A stretch of 64,000 bases of DNA from Pseudooceanicola batsensis HTCC2597 (GTDB taxonomy: Bacteria; Pseudomonadota; Alphaproteobacteria; Rhodobacterales; Rhodobacteraceae). The position numbers and the translations under genes were made by a program. The stretch is from NCBI RefSeq assembly GCF_000152725.1, contig NZ_CH724131.1:273746-337745 (forward strand), given 5' to 3'. The notes under the pieces are model-generated. The model was not told the origin of the DNA and ran no database searches. It worked only from the letters and a program-made list of their open reading frames with translations. Position 1 is the first letter of the stretch. Every line of letters begins with the position of its first letter. Below, in pieces: positions 8,925 through 17,826 of this stretch.

Positions 8925-9436
8925 TCGGCTCACTTTTCGCCCTCGCCTTCGGCGGCGGCCGGAACGCGATCCGGGAAACCGCCGAAATCTTTCGGAAAAA
9001 TGCCGAGAACGCCGGTGAACGCGATCTCGACAGGATGGCCGCCGCGCTGGAGCAGCACGCCGCCGAATTCCGTGACCGCCGCAGCGCGTTCGACATCGTG
9101 ATGGACGGGGTGAACCGCCTGCCCCGCCCGATGCTGGCGCTCGGAACGATCGGTCTGTTCGTCTCGGCCATGATGGAACCGGTCTGGTTCGCCGACCGGA
9201 TGCAGGGGCTGGCCCTCGTGCCGGAACCGCTGTGGTGGCTGATGGGGGCCGTGGTGAGCTTCTATTTCGGCGCGCGCCATCAGGCGAAGGGGCAGCAATT
9301 CCAACGCGAGATCGCCGCGGCACTCGCCCGCCGCCCCGTGCTGCTGCGGGACGAGACGCCCGGCCTTGTGGTCGCCGAGGCAGGCGCCGAGCCCAATGCC
9401 GCGCTGGACGACTGGCGCCGGTCCCATGCGGCGTGA
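8915..9436 (+). CDS. Holin-family membrane protein
   Basis: A 173-residue protein starting at ATG 8915, overlapping the endolysin stop by 10 bases. It has a short hydrophobic start (MGLIGSLFALAFGGG), an amphipathic charged stretch, then membrane helices at about 70-85 (ALGTIGLFVSAMME) and 105-120 (LWWLMGAVVSFYFGAR), and a charged C-terminus. This layout matches the 3TM holin family found beside GH108 muramidases. It would open the inner membrane so the endolysin reaches the wall. Confidence 0.75.
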   Translation: MGLIGSLFALAFGGGRNAIRETAEIFRKNAENAGERDLDRMAAALEQHAAEFRDRRSAFDIVMDGVNRLPRPMLALGTIGLFVSAMMEPVWFADRMQGLALVPEPLWWLMGAVVSFYFGARHQAKGQQFQREIAAALARRPVLLRDETPGLVVAEAGAEPNAALDDWRRSHAA

Positions 9437-9722
9437 AGAGGCGCGGTCATGGCCGCGGCTGTCGGAGCATGTCCCCTTCACGCGCTGGACATCGCGCCGA
9501 AAGTCACGCTGCGCGTTGCGATGCGGTTCCGGAGACACCGGAGAGACCTCCCGCCCCGCGTCGGCGCGGGACAGCATCGACCCGGCGTTCGAAACGGCGC
9601 TGTCGCGCCATCCGAACGGACGCAGCTACCGTCGAACCGTAACGCGGACGAGAGCGCCGCATGACCCGAAGCGGCAGGAACCGCAGCGCGCCGGACCCGG
9701 GGGTCACGGACGCGCCATGCGA
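9437..9722. other. 286-base intergenic region between convergent genes
   Basis: Lies between the holin gene and the 3' end of the ferredoxin oxidoreductase gene. I see no gene, RNA or clear terminator in it. Confidence 0.4.
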
Positions 9723-12700
9723 TCACTCGGCCGCCTGTTTCATCCCTCCGCCGCCGCGGAATCGGGCCAGCAGCGCCTCGCGCTCTTTTGCGGCCCTGGC
9801 CTCGTTCGCCTGCTTGACCGGACCGAAGCCGCGGATCTTCAGCGGCAGTTCGGCGATCTCGACCGCCAGGTCGCGATTGTCCGGCGTGACCTTGGGCAGG
9901 ATCTCCTGCATGTCGGCCTCGTACTGCCGGATCAGCGCGCGCTCCATCCTGCGTTCCTCGGACCGGCCGAAGATGTCCAGTGGCGTGCCGCGCAGCATCT
10001 TCAGCCGGGCGAGCACCGAAAGGGGGGCCTTCATCCACGGGCCGAACTGGCGCTTCTGCGGGCGGCCGTCGCTGCCCTCCCTGGCGAAGATCGGCGGGGC
10101 CATGTGATAGGACATGCGGAAATCGCCGTCGAACTCCTGCTTCGCCTTCTTCCGGGTATCCAGCAGCAGGCGGGCGACCTCGTATTCGTCCTTGTAGGCC
10201 AGCAGCTTGTGATAGCCCTTCGCGACAGCGAGGCGCAGCGTCTCGTCCTCGATCCCGTCGAGCATCCGGCGATACCTTTTCGCCAGGCGCCTGCCGGTGT
10301 GCTTTTTCAGCTGCTCGGCGCGGAAGTCGATCTTTTCCTGCAGGCTCAGCGGCTTGTCGACCACGGTGCCCTGGATGCGCCTGGCGGCCTCCTCGGGGTG
10401 CAGCGCGGCCCATCGGCCGATGGCGAAGGCCTCGCGGTTCTTCTCGACCGCGGCGCCGTTCAGTTCGATGGCGCTGTCGATGGCCTCCTTCGACAGGGGC
10501 AGCAGGCCGTTCTGCCAGGCCGCGCCGAAGACCATCATGTTCGAGAAGATCGAATCGCCCATGACCACCCGCGCCAGTTCCGACGCGTCGAACAGGGTCA
10601 CACGATCCTTGAGCCGCGCCTGCAGCTGCACTTCCAGCCGATCGAAGGGGATCTGGAATTCGGTATCGCGGGTGAAGTCGCCGGTGATGATCTGGTGCGA
10701 ATTCACCACCGCCCCGGTCTGGCCCTGCCGCGTCAGGCCGAGCGTCTTGGCGCCGGCGCTGACCACGAGGTCGCCGCCGATCAGGGCATGGGCCTCGCCC
10801 GTGGCGACGCGGATCGCGCTGATGTCCTCGGGCTTCTCGGCAAGGCGAACATGGATATGCACCGCGCCGCCCTTCTGGGCGAGGCCGGCCATCTCCATCA
10901 TGCCCGCGCCCTTGCCGTCAAGCTGCGCGGCCTGGGCCAGCAGCGCGCCGACGGTGACGACGCCGGTGCCGCCGACGCCGGTGATGACGACGTTGTGTGT
11001 GCCGTCGATCTTCGGCAGCTGCGGGTCCGGCAGGTCGGGCAGGTCGATCCCCTGCCCCTCGGCCTTTTTCACCTTCGCGCCTTCGAGCGTGACGAAGGAG
11101 GGGCAGAAGCCCTTGAGACAGCTGTAATCCTTGTTACACGAGGACTGGTCGATCTGGCGCTTGCGGCCCAGCTCCGTCTCTTTCGGGACGATCGAGACGC
11201 AGTTGGACTGCACGCCGCAATCGCCGCAGCCCTCGCAGACGTCCGAGTTGATGAAGACGCGCTGGTCGGGGTCCGGGAACTGGCCGCGCTTGCGGCGGCG
11301 GCGCTTCTCGGCGGCGCAGGTCTGGACATAGATGATGGCGCTGACGCCCTCGACCTTGGTCAGGGCCTTCTGCACGGCCTCCATCTCGGCGCGCTCGTGC
11401 CAGCCGACGTCGCTTGGGAAATCCTCGCGCCGGGGTTCTTCCTTTTCGTCGTAGACGACCTCGATCCGCTGGACGCCCATGGCCTTGAGCTCGTTGGCGA
11501 TGCGGTCGGGGGTCAGCCCGCCTTCGTTCTTCTGGCCGCCGGTCATGGCGACCGCGTCGTTGAAGAGGATCTTGTAGGTGATGTTCACGCCCGAGGCGAG
11601 CGCGGCGCGGATCGCCTGCACGCCCGAGTGGTTGTAGGTGCCGTCGCCGAGGTTCTGGAAGACGTGGCCGGTCGCCGAGAACGGCGCCTCGCCGATCCAG
11701 TTGGCCCCTTCGGCCCCCATGTGGGTAAAGCCCTGCGTGTTGCGGTCCATCCACTGCACCATGTAGTGGCAGCCGATCCCGGCATAGGCGCGCGAGCCTT
11801 CGGGCACCTTGGTCGAGGTGTTGTGCGGGCAGCCCGAGCAGTAATAGGGCAGACGCGCCGCGATCTCGGGGGTGTTGTCGTTGCGCCGGGCCTCGTCCAG
11901 CGCGGCGATGCCGGCTTTGATGCGGTCGGTGCCGCGCCCCTCCTCGATCAGGATGGCGCCGAGTTTCTGGGCGATGCCGATCGGGTCGAGCGCCTGCTTG
12001 GTCTGGAACAGTTCCGGCCCGTGCATCGAGCCCGCGCCGCCGCCCTTGTGCCAGCCATAGACGCGGCGGCCGCGGCGGTCGTCGAAGATCGCCTCCTTGA
12101 CCTGCACCTCGATCAGCTTGCGCTTTTCCTCGACCACGACGATCAGGTCGAGCCCCTCGGCCCAGTCGTGGAAACCGGCCATGTCGAGCGGCCAGACCTG
12201 CGCGACCTTGTAGGTGGTGATGCCGAGCCGCTCGGCCTCGGCCTCGTCGATGCCCAGCAGGTTGAGCGCGTGCACCAGGTCGAGCCAGTTCTTGCCCGCC
12301 GCGACAAAGCCGATCTTGGCGCCCGGCTTGCCCCAGACGCGCCTGTCGATCCTGTTGGCGCGGGCGAAGGCCTCGGCCGCGAAGCGCTTGTGGTCGATCA
12401 TGCGCGCCTCCTGCTCGGGCGGGCTGTCGACGAGGCGGATGTTCAAACCGCCGGCGGGCAGGTCGTGATCGTCGGGCAGGACCAGGTTCATCCGGTCGGG
12501 GCGGCCATCGACCACGGCCGTGGCCTCGACCGTGTCCTTCATGGTCTTGAGACCGACCCAGCAGCCGGAATACCGCGACAGCGCGTAGCCGTAGATGCCG
12601 AGGTCGAGGATCTCCTGCACGCCGGCGGGCGAGACGATGGGCATGTAGGCATCGACCAGCGCCCATTCGGACTGGTGCAGAACGGTGGAGGATTCGCCGG

Positions 12701-13145
12701 TATGGTCGTCGCCCATGGCCATGAGCACGCCGCCGTGGGGCGAGGTGCCGGCCATGTTGGCATGTTTCATCGCGTCGCCCGAGCGGTCGACGCCGGGGCC
12801 CTTGCCGTACCAGAGGCCGAAGACGCCATCGTACCTGCCTTCGCCGCGTAGCTCGGCCTGCTGCGCGCCCCAGAGGGCGGTGGCGGCGAGGTCCTCGTTC
12901 AGGCCTTCCTGGAACTTGATGTCGGCGGCGGCGAGCTGCTTGGCGGCGCGGTTCATCTGCATGTCGACCGCGCCGAGCGGCGAGCCGCGGTAGCCAGTGA
13001 CATAGCCTGCGGTGTTCAGACCGGCGGCGCGGTCGCGGGCCTTCTGCATGAGCATGAGCCGGACCAGGGCCTGGGTGCCGTTCAGAAGAACGGGACTTTT
13101 TTCAATGTCGAAACGGTCGGATAGCGAGATCTCAGGTTTAGTCAT
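9723..13145 (-). CDS. Indolepyruvate ferredoxin oxidoreductase, fused alpha-beta form
   Basis: A 1140-residue fusion of the IorA and IorB parts. The N-terminal half carries the pyrimidine/pyrophosphate modules; the thiamine-diphosphate region includes AGIGCHYMVQW and NLGDGTYNHSG. A ferredoxin-like cluster motif CEGCGDCGVQSNC sits mid-protein, and the C-terminal gamma-type domain contains ITGVGGTGVVTVGALLAQA. The enzyme oxidatively decarboxylates aryl pyruvates (indolepyruvate, phenylpyruvate) to acyl-CoAs, passing electrons to a ferredoxin or quinone. It feeds phenylacetyl-CoA metabolism, which fits the PaaG-like gene upstream in the window only loosely. It is divergent from a LysR gene, with an inverted repeat between them. 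Confidence 0.93.
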   Translation of the reverse strand: MTKPEISLSDRFDIEKSPVLLNGTQALVRLMLMQKARDRAAGLNTAGYVTGYRGSPLGAVDMQMNRAAKQLAAADIKFQEGLNEDLAATALWGAQQAELRGEGRYDGVFGLWYGKGPGVDRSGDAMKHANMAGTSPHGGVLMAMGDDHTGESSTVLHQSEWALVDAYMPIVSPAGVQEILDLGIYGYALSRYSGCWVGLKTMKDTVEATAVVDGRPDRMNLVLPDDHDLPAGGLNIRLVDSPPEQEARMIDHKRFAAEAFARANRIDRRVWGKPGAKIGFVAAGKNWLDLVHALNLLGIDEAEAERLGITTYKVAQVWPLDMAGFHDWAEGLDLIVVVEEKRKLIEVQVKEAIFDDRRGRRVYGWHKGGGAGSMHGPELFQTKQALDPIGIAQKLGAILIEEGRGTDRIKAGIAALDEARRNDNTPEIAARLPYYCSGCPHNTSTKVPEGSRAYAGIGCHYMVQWMDRNTQGFTHMGAEGANWIGEAPFSATGHVFQNLGDGTYNHSGVQAIRAALASGVNITYKILFNDAVAMTGGQKNEGGLTPDRIANELKAMGVQRIEVVYDEKEEPRREDFPSDVGWHERAEMEAVQKALTKVEGVSAIIYVQTCAAEKRRRRKRGQFPDPDQRVFINSDVCEGCGDCGVQSNCVSIVPKETELGRKRQIDQSSCNKDYSCLKGFCPSFVTLEGAKVKKAEGQGIDLPDLPDPQLPKIDGTHNVVITGVGGTGVVTVGALLAQAAQLDGKGAGMMEMAGLAQKGGAVHIHVRLAEKPEDISAIRVATGEAHALIGGDLVVSAGAKTLGLTRQGQTGAVVNSHQIITGDFTRDTEFQIPFDRLEVQLQARLKDRVTLFDASELARVVMGDSIFSNMMVFGAAWQNGLLPLSKEAIDSAIELNGAAVEKNREAFAIGRWAALHPEEAARRIQGTVVDKPLSLQEKIDFRAEQLKKHTGRRLAKRYRRMLDGIEDETLRLAVAKGYHKLLAYKDEYEVARLLLDTRKKAKQEFDGDFRMSYHMAPPIFAREGSDGRPQKRQFGPWMKAPLSVLARLKMLRGTPLDIFGRSEERRMERALIRQYEADMQEILPKVTPDNRDLAVEIAELPLKIRGFGPVKQANEARAAKEREALLARFRGGGGMKQAAE

Positions 13146-13179
13146 GTACGCCTCCCGTCACAATGATAGCCCAAGAATG

Positions 13180-13196
13180 GGTCATGATATATGACC
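13180..13196. promoter_or_regulatory. Inverted repeat, likely LysR operator
   Basis: GGTCAT-GATAT-ATGACC: perfect 6-base arms around a 5-base centre, containing a T-N11-A pattern typical of LysR sites. It sits 34 bases upstream of the oxidoreductase start in the divergent region shared with the LysR gene. Confidence 0.55.
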
Positions 13197-13299
13197 AATT
13201 TCGCTGTTTTTTTGAAAAACACTTAACCTGACGGGGCATAGGGTCTATCTGACCATTGATTTCGCGACCAGCGGTCCCTGGGAATGGATAGTTTCGGTT

Positions 13300-14223
13300 A
13301 TGGACTGGGATAAACTCAGAATATTTCACGCGGTGGCCGATGCGGGCAGCCTGACGCATGCCGGCGATGCGCTTCATCTGTCGCAATCGGCGGTTTCCCG
13401 CCAGATCCGCGGGCTGGAGGAATCGCTGAACACCACCCTTTTCCATCGTCACGCGCGGGGGTTGATTCTCACCGAACAGGGCGAACTGCTGTTCGACGCC
13501 ACCCGCGCCATGGCCAAACGGCTGGACACCGCGACCGCGCGGATCCGCGACAGCGAGGAAGAGGTCTTCGGCGAGTTGCGGGTAACCACCACAACCGGGT
13601 TCGGGACCCTGTGGCTGGCCCCGCGCCTGCCCAAGCTCTACGAGAAGTTCCCCGATCTGAAGATCGACCTGATGCTGGAAGAGCGGGTGCTGGACCTGCC
13701 CATGCGCGAGGCGGACGTGGCCATCCGCATGAAGGAACCGAGCCAGGCCGACCTGATCCGCAAGCGGCTGATGTCGCTGCGCATGCGGATGTACGCGCTG
13801 CCCGACTATCTCGACCGCGCGGGACGCCCCTCCCGGATCGAGGAGATCAGCCGCCATCGTCTCATCTGTCAGAACACCTCGGCGGCGCAGGTGGCGGCGG
13901 GGGCGCAGCTGGTGCAGGAACTGATGAGCTATGACGTCAGCTCACTGCTTACGGTGAACAACTATTTCGGCGCCCTGCAGGCGGTGCTGAACGGCCTGGG
14001 GATCGGCGTGCTGCCCGACTACCTGGTCGAGGATTTTCCGACGCTGGAACGGGTGCTGCCGGGGGTCGAGTCGCAGGAGGTTCCCGTCTTCCTGGCCTTC
14101 CCCGAGGAGCTGCGCCATTCCAAGCGGATCGCGGCCTTCCGCGACTTCGTGCAGGAAGAGATCATCACGCACCGCCGCCGGCTGCGCGAACAGCGCCCGG
14201 ACGAGGCCGCGGCCGCCTCGTAA
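13300..14223 (+). CDS. LysR-family transcriptional regulator
   Basis: A 307-residue regulator. The N-terminal winged helix-turn-helix spans about residues 2-60 (WDKLRIFHAVADAGSLTHA, then LHLSQSAVSRQIRGLE). The C-terminal substrate-binding domain runs to about 290, with an extra charged tail ending RPDEAAAAS. It is divergent from the indolepyruvate ferredoxin oxidoreductase gene, 154 bases apart, and probably controls it from the inverted repeat at 13180. The inducer is unknown; an aryl pyruvate or arylacetate is a reasonable guess. Confidence 0.9.
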   Translation: MDWDKLRIFHAVADAGSLTHAGDALHLSQSAVSRQIRGLEESLNTTLFHRHARGLILTEQGELLFDATRAMAKRLDTATARIRDSEEEVFGELRVTTTTGFGTLWLAPRLPKLYEKFPDLKIDLMLEERVLDLPMREADVAIRMKEPSQADLIRKRLMSLRMRMYALPDYLDRAGRPSRIEEISRHRLICQNTSAAQVAAGAQLVQELMSYDVSSLLTVNNYFGALQAVLNGLGIGVLPDYLVEDFPTLERVLPGVESQEVPVFLAFPEELRHSKRIAAFRDFVQEEIITHRRRLREQRPDEAAAAS

Positions 14224-14274
14224 GCCCTGCGCCACGCGCATAGCAGGGTTGATGCACCTGCGGCAATTTGGAAC

Positions 14275-14303
14275 TTGCGCGACTCGGGGGCGGCTCTTAT
14301 TTC
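14275..14303 (+). promoter_or_regulatory. Possible sigma-70 promoter of the candidate sRNA
   Basis: TTGCGC at 14275-14280 and TATTTC at 14298-14303 with a 17-base spacer. It predicts a transcript start near 14310, just before the first hairpin of the small RNA unit. The match is moderate. Confidence 0.4.
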
Positions 14304-14309
14304 GGCTTT

Positions 14310-14395
14310 CGACGGTGATGATGCCTAGCGCTTCATCATCATCATACCTCCCTGTTGGACTTGGCCGGACTTTATGTCCGGCCTTTTTTCTTTCC
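14310..14395 (+). ncRNA. Candidate small RNA or leader RNA
   Basis: A compact unit of about 85 bases in the 462-base gap between the LysR gene and purL. It holds a hairpin GATGATG (14317-14323) / CATCATC (14334-14340), then a single-stranded stretch with ACCTCCCTG (complementary to a Shine-Dalgarno sequence), then a terminator GGCCGGAC-TTTAT-GTCCGGCC followed by TTTTTT (14373-14395). A plausible promoter lies upstream. The order hairpin, anti-SD stretch, terminator is typical of trans-acting sRNAs. It could also be an attenuated leader of purL. I cannot assign it to a named RNA family. Confidence 0.5.
14373..14395 (+). terminator. Rho-independent terminator of the candidate sRNA
   Basis: Eight-base perfect stem GGCCGGAC / GTCCGGCC, loop TTTAT, then six T. 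It is one of the strongest terminators in the window. It is about 150 bases past the LysR stop, and stands alone with the RNA-like unit before it. Confidence 0.8.
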
Positions 14396-14685
14396 GCTTG
14401 CGGTTCTGGCCGCGGACGGTAACGCCGCGGCGCAGCGCGGGATTCGCCCGCCGACCTCACGTCAACCGGCGGACAGCGCCCGGGGTGCCCCCCCCGCCCC
14501 TCTGCCGAGCAGGCTTTTTTTCCCGCAGGTTCCGGCCTTTGCCCCGGCCGCGAAACGAACGCGGCCCTTGCTGGAAGGCACGGGGCGCCGGGCGCCCTGC
14601 AGGAACCTTACCGGCCGGCCCCTGCCCCCTTCCCCCCCTGCGCCAGCTATCGTAAAGGAGGCGCAGCCAGCAGACGGGGGACATC
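14396..14685. other. 290-base region upstream of purL
   Basis: No gene seen. It contains an eight-C run near 14490 and a TTTTTTT tract near 14515. An AAAGGAGG sequence at about 14654 is too far from the purL ATG to be its ribosome site; GGGGGA 6-7 bases before 14686 is more likely. Confidence 0.35.
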
Positions 14686-16845
14686 ATGCAGGAACCGGCC
14701 ATCACCGAAGAGCTGATCGCGGGCCACGGGATCAAGCCGGACGAATATGCCGAGATCCTGCGCATCCTGAACCGCGAACCCACCTTCACCGAACTGGGCA
14801 TCTTCTCGGCCATGTGGAACGAGCATTGTTCCTACAAGTCCTCGAAACGCTGGTTGCGCACCCTGCCGACCGAGGGTTCGCAGGTGATCTGCGGACCGGG
14901 CGAGAATGCCGGTGTCGTGGACATCGGCGACGGCCAGGCGGTGGTCTTCAAGATGGAAAGCCACAACCACCCCTCCTACATCGAACCCTACCAGGGGGCG
15001 GCGACGGGCGTGGGCGGCATCCTGCGCGACGTCTTCACCATGGGCGCGCGACCGATCGCGGCGATGAATTCGCTGTCCTTCGGGGAAAAGGATCACTGGA
15101 AGACCCGCCAGCTCGTCCATGGCGTGGTCGAGGGCGTGGGCGGTTACGGCAACTCTTTCGGCGTGCCGACGGTCGGCGGCGAGGTGCGGTTCGACCCGGC
15201 CTACAACGGGAACTGTCTGGTGAACGCCTTCGCCGCGGGCCTTGCCGATGCGAACGCGATTTTCTACTCGGCCGCGTCGGGCGTGGGGATGCCGGTGGTG
15301 TACCTCGGCGCCAAGACCGGGCGCGACGGGGTCGGCGGGGCCACCATGGCCAGCGCCGAGTTCGACGAGACGATCGAGGAAAAGCGCCCCACGGTGCAGG
15401 TGGGCGACCCGTTCACCGAAAAGCGCCTGATGGAAGCCTGCATGGAGCTGATGCAGACCGGCGCCGTGATCTCGATCCAGGACATGGGGGCCGCGGGGCT
15501 GACCTGTTCGGCGGTCGAGATGGGCGACAAGGGGGGCCTCGGGATCCAGCTGGATCTGGACAGCGTGCCCTGCCGGGAAAAGGGCATGACCGCCTACGAG
15601 ATGATGCTGTCGGAAAGCCAGGAGCGGATGCTCATGGTGCTCGACCCGGCGAAGGAGGCCGAGGCCAAGGCGGTGTTCGACAAGTGGGACCTGGATTTCG
15701 CCATCGTCGGCGAGACGATCGAGGAAGACCGGTTCCTGATCCTGCACCAGGGCAAGACCTGGGCCGACCTCCCGCTGTCGAAACTGTCGTCGATGGCGCC
15801 GGAATACGACCGCCCGCACGAGCCGACGCCCGAGGCCGAGGCGCTGGAGCCGGTGGCCGCGGTCGATCCCATCGACGGGCTGAAGGCGCTGATCGGGTCG
15901 GTGAACTATTGCTCGCGCCAGTGGGTTTATGAGCAATACGACAGCCAGGTGATGGCCGACACGATGCGCACCCCGGGCTTCGGCGCCGGCGTCGTGCGGG
16001 TGCACGGCACCGACAAGGCGCTGGCCTTCACCTCTGACGTGACGCCCCGCTATGTCCGGGCGAACCCGGTCGAGGGCGGCAAGCAGGCGGTGGCCGAGGC
16101 CTACAGGAACCTCGTGGCGGCGGGGGCCAGGCCGCTCGCCTCGACCGACAACCTGAACTTCGGCAACCCCGAGAAGCCGGGGATCATGGGCCAGTTCGTC
16201 GGCGCGATCCAGGGGATCGGCGCCGCGTGCAAGGCGCTGGACATGCCGATCGTGTCGGGCAATGTCTCGCTCTACAACGAGACGGACGGACAGGCGATCC
16301 TGCCGACGCCCACCATCGGGGCGGTCGGGCTGATCGACCATATCGACAATGCCATCACCGGGATCGCGCGCGAGGGGCATGTCGCCCTGCTGATCGGCGA
16401 GACGCGCGGGCATCTGGGCCAGTCCGCCCTGCTGGCCGAGGTCTTCGGCCGGATCGAGGGCGACGCCCCGCCGGTCGACCTCGAGGCCGAGCGGAAGGCG
16501 GGCGATTTCATCCTCGAGAACCGGGAGTTCATCAAGGCCTGCACCGATCTTTCGGACGGCGGCCTTGCGCTCGCGGCCTTCGAGATGGCCGAGGCCTCGG
16601 GCGTCGGCGTGGTCCTGGACGACAGCGATCAGGGCGAGCTTTTCGGCGAGGACCAGGGCCGGTACCTCGTGGCCTGCAACTTCGACCAGGCCGAGGCGCT
16701 GATGGTGGCCGCCGGGCGCGCCCGCGTGCCGCTGCGCAGCGTCGGCCGCTTTACCGGGGAGACGGTCAGCCTGGGCGGCAGCGCAGCGCCGCTCGCCGAG
16801 CTTTCGGCGCTGTATCGCGGAACGTTCGGGGAAACCTTCGGCTGA
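14686..16845 (+). CDS. purL: Phosphoribosylformylglycinamidine synthase subunit PurL
   Basis: A 719-residue small-type PurL, the synthetase subunit for the fourth step of purine synthesis; it needs PurQ (ammonia) and PurS, which are not in the window. Signatures include [15 protein letters not shown] with the conserved His and Cys near residue 45, [27 protein letters not shown] and the repeated second half starting near residue 400. The sRNA-like unit ends 290 bases upstream and may be independent. BolA and GrxD genes follow on the same strand. Confidence 0.96.
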   Translation: MQEPAITEELIAGHGIKPDEYAEILRILNREPTFTELGIFSAMWNEHCSYKSSKRWLRTLPTEGSQVICGPGENAGVVDIGDGQAVVFKMESHNHPSYIEPYQGAATGVGGILRDVFTMGARPIAAMNSLSFGEKDHWKTRQLVHGVVEGVGGYGNSFGVPTVGGEVRFDPAYNGNCLVNAFAAGLADANAIFYSAASGVGMPVVYLGAKTGRDGVGGATMASAEFDETIEEKRPTVQVGDPFTEKRLMEACMELMQTGAVISIQDMGAAGLTCSAVEMGDKGGLGIQLDLDSVPCREKGMTAYEMMLSESQERMLMVLDPAKEAEAKAVFDKWDLDFAIVGETIEEDRFLILHQGKTWADLPLSKLSSMAPEYDRPHEPTPEAEALEPVAAVDPIDGLKALIGSVNYCSRQWVYEQYDSQVMADTMRTPGFGAGVVRVHGTDKALAFTSDVTPRYVRANPVEGGKQAVAEAYRNLVAAGARPLASTDNLNFGNPEKPGIMGQFVGAIQGIGAACKALDMPIVSGNVSLYNETDGQAILPTPTIGAVGLIDHIDNAITGIAREGHVALLIGETRGHLGQSALLAEVFGRIEGDAPPVDLEAERKAGDFILENREFIKACTDLSDGGLALAAFEMAEASGVGVVLDDSDQGELFGEDQGRYLVACNFDQAEALMVAAGRARVPLRSVGRFTGETVSLGGSAAPLAELSALYRGTFGETFG

Positions 16846-16877
16846 GATCGGGCCGGTACGACAGCCGCGCCAACGCC

Positions 16878-16905
16878 TTGCAACGGCGCAAGGCGCGGAT
16901 TACAT
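16878..16905 (+). promoter_or_regulatory. Possible promoter for bolA-grxD
   Basis: TTGCAA and TTACAT separated by 16 bases, about 30 bases before the bolA start. It would let bolA and grxD be transcribed apart from purL. Confidence 0.35.
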
Positions 16906-16934
16906 CTGCAATGAAGACAGAAAGCAGGCGTTTC

Positions 16935-17168
16935 ATGCCCATCCAGGCCCAGGACATCGAAGACCTTATCCGCGAAAGCTTTCCCGATGCGACGATCGAG
17001 GTGCAGGGCGACGACGGCCAGCATTTCGCCGCCACGGTGATCGACGAGAGCTTTCGCGGCAAGAACCGCGTGCAGCAGCAGCGTGCGGTCTATGCCGCGC
17101 TCAAGGGCAAGATGGACGGCCCGGCGGGCGAGTTGCACGCATTGGCCCTGACCACGCGGGCGCCCTGA
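16935..17168 (+). CDS. bolA: BolA family protein
   Basis: A 77-residue protein of the BolA/IbaG family. It contains IEDLIRESFPDATIEVQ, then the FxGKNRVQQQRAVYAAL segment with the invariant His/Arg region and the LHALALTT end. BolA proteins bind a [2Fe-2S] cluster together with a CGFS monothiol glutaredoxin and act in iron homeostasis. That partner, grxD, is encoded 61 bases downstream. I chose ATG 16935 (AGG site 8 bases before); ATG 16911 in frame would add eight residues. Confidence 0.9.
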   Translation: MPIQAQDIEDLIRESFPDATIEVQGDDGQHFAATVIDESFRGKNRVQQQRAVYAALKGKMDGPAGELHALALTTRAP

Positions 17169-17229
17169 GGCCGCCCTGCCCCCTGATCGCCGTCCGCCCG
17201 GGCGGGCGCAGACCGAAAGGATCGACCGA

Positions 17230-17592
17230 ATGACCGACGTGAAGACCTCCATCGACGAGACCGTGAAAGCCAATGATGTCGTGCTGTTCATGAAGGGCAC
17301 CAAGGAGATGCCGCAGTGCGGATTCTCGTCCCGCGTGGCCGGGGTGCTGAACTACATGGGCGTCGACTATTCCGACGTGAACGTGCTGGCCGACGAAGGC
17401 ATCCGGCAGGGGATCAAGGACTATTCCGACTGGCCGACCATCCCGCAGCTCTACGTGAAGGGCGAGTTCGTGGGCGGCTGCGACATCGTGACCGAGATGA
17501 CCCTTTCGGGCGAGCTGGACACGCTGTTCGAGGCGAACGGAGTGACCTACGACAAGGACGCGGCCGAGAAGATCCGGGCGGCAAACGCCTGA
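17230..17592 (+). CDS. grxD: Monothiol glutaredoxin, Grx4 family
   Basis: A 120-residue glutaredoxin with the monothiol motif MPQCGFS (Cys30) preceded by MKGTKE (Lys22), and the glutathione-binding segments WPTIPQLYVKGEFVGGCDI. It binds a bridging [2Fe-2S] cluster with BolA and moves clusters to targets. Placement next to bolA is the common alphaproteobacterial arrangement. Confidence 0.96.
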   Translation: MTDVKTSIDETVKANDVVLFMKGTKEMPQCGFSSRVAGVLNYMGVDYSDVNVLADEGIRQGIKDYSDWPTIPQLYVKGEFVGGCDIVTEMTLSGELDTLFEANGVTYDKDAAEKIRAANA

Positions 17593-17654
17593 CGGGCACG
17601 GACCGGCCCGCCGGGTCGGTGAGACATCTTCCAGTGAACTGACAGGCGCACTGC

Positions 17655-17814
17655 GTCCGGAGATCCTCGGGTCGGGCCCGGGGACGACGGTGGCGTCGGG
17701 CGGCCGGTGCCTTGCGGGCGGTGCGTCATCCTCCGGCTTGACCGGAGGATCTTCGGGCTGCGGGGGCGACGGGCGGCCGGAGATGCTCCGGTCGGGCCCG
17801 GGGATGATGGCGGG
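17655..17814. repeat. Cluster of three GC-rich intergenic repeat units
   Basis: Two direct units of 36 bases, 17655-17690 and about 17775-17810, differ at about five positions and share GGTCGGGCCCGGGGA. Between them an inverted unit forms the perfect hairpin ATCCTCCGG-CTTGA-CCGGAGGAT (17728-17750). The cluster fills the gap between convergent grxD and zapA, where it may act as a two-way terminator. A diverged relative is at about 24518-24550. Confidence 0.7.
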
Positions 17815-17826
17815 GACGAAGGACCG

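Noticed and set aside
9366..12851. Very long open frame (over 1100 codons) on the plus strand
   Set aside because: It runs antisense to the indolepyruvate ferredoxin oxidoreductase, which has clear family motifs. The antisense product is Arg/His/Gly/Asp-rich with no domain, an effect of high GC content at third positions.
17593..17826. Possible 6S RNA next to zapA
   Set aside because: 6S RNA often lies near zapA, but this gap is filled by the GC-rich repeat cluster and shows no long hairpin with a central bubble.
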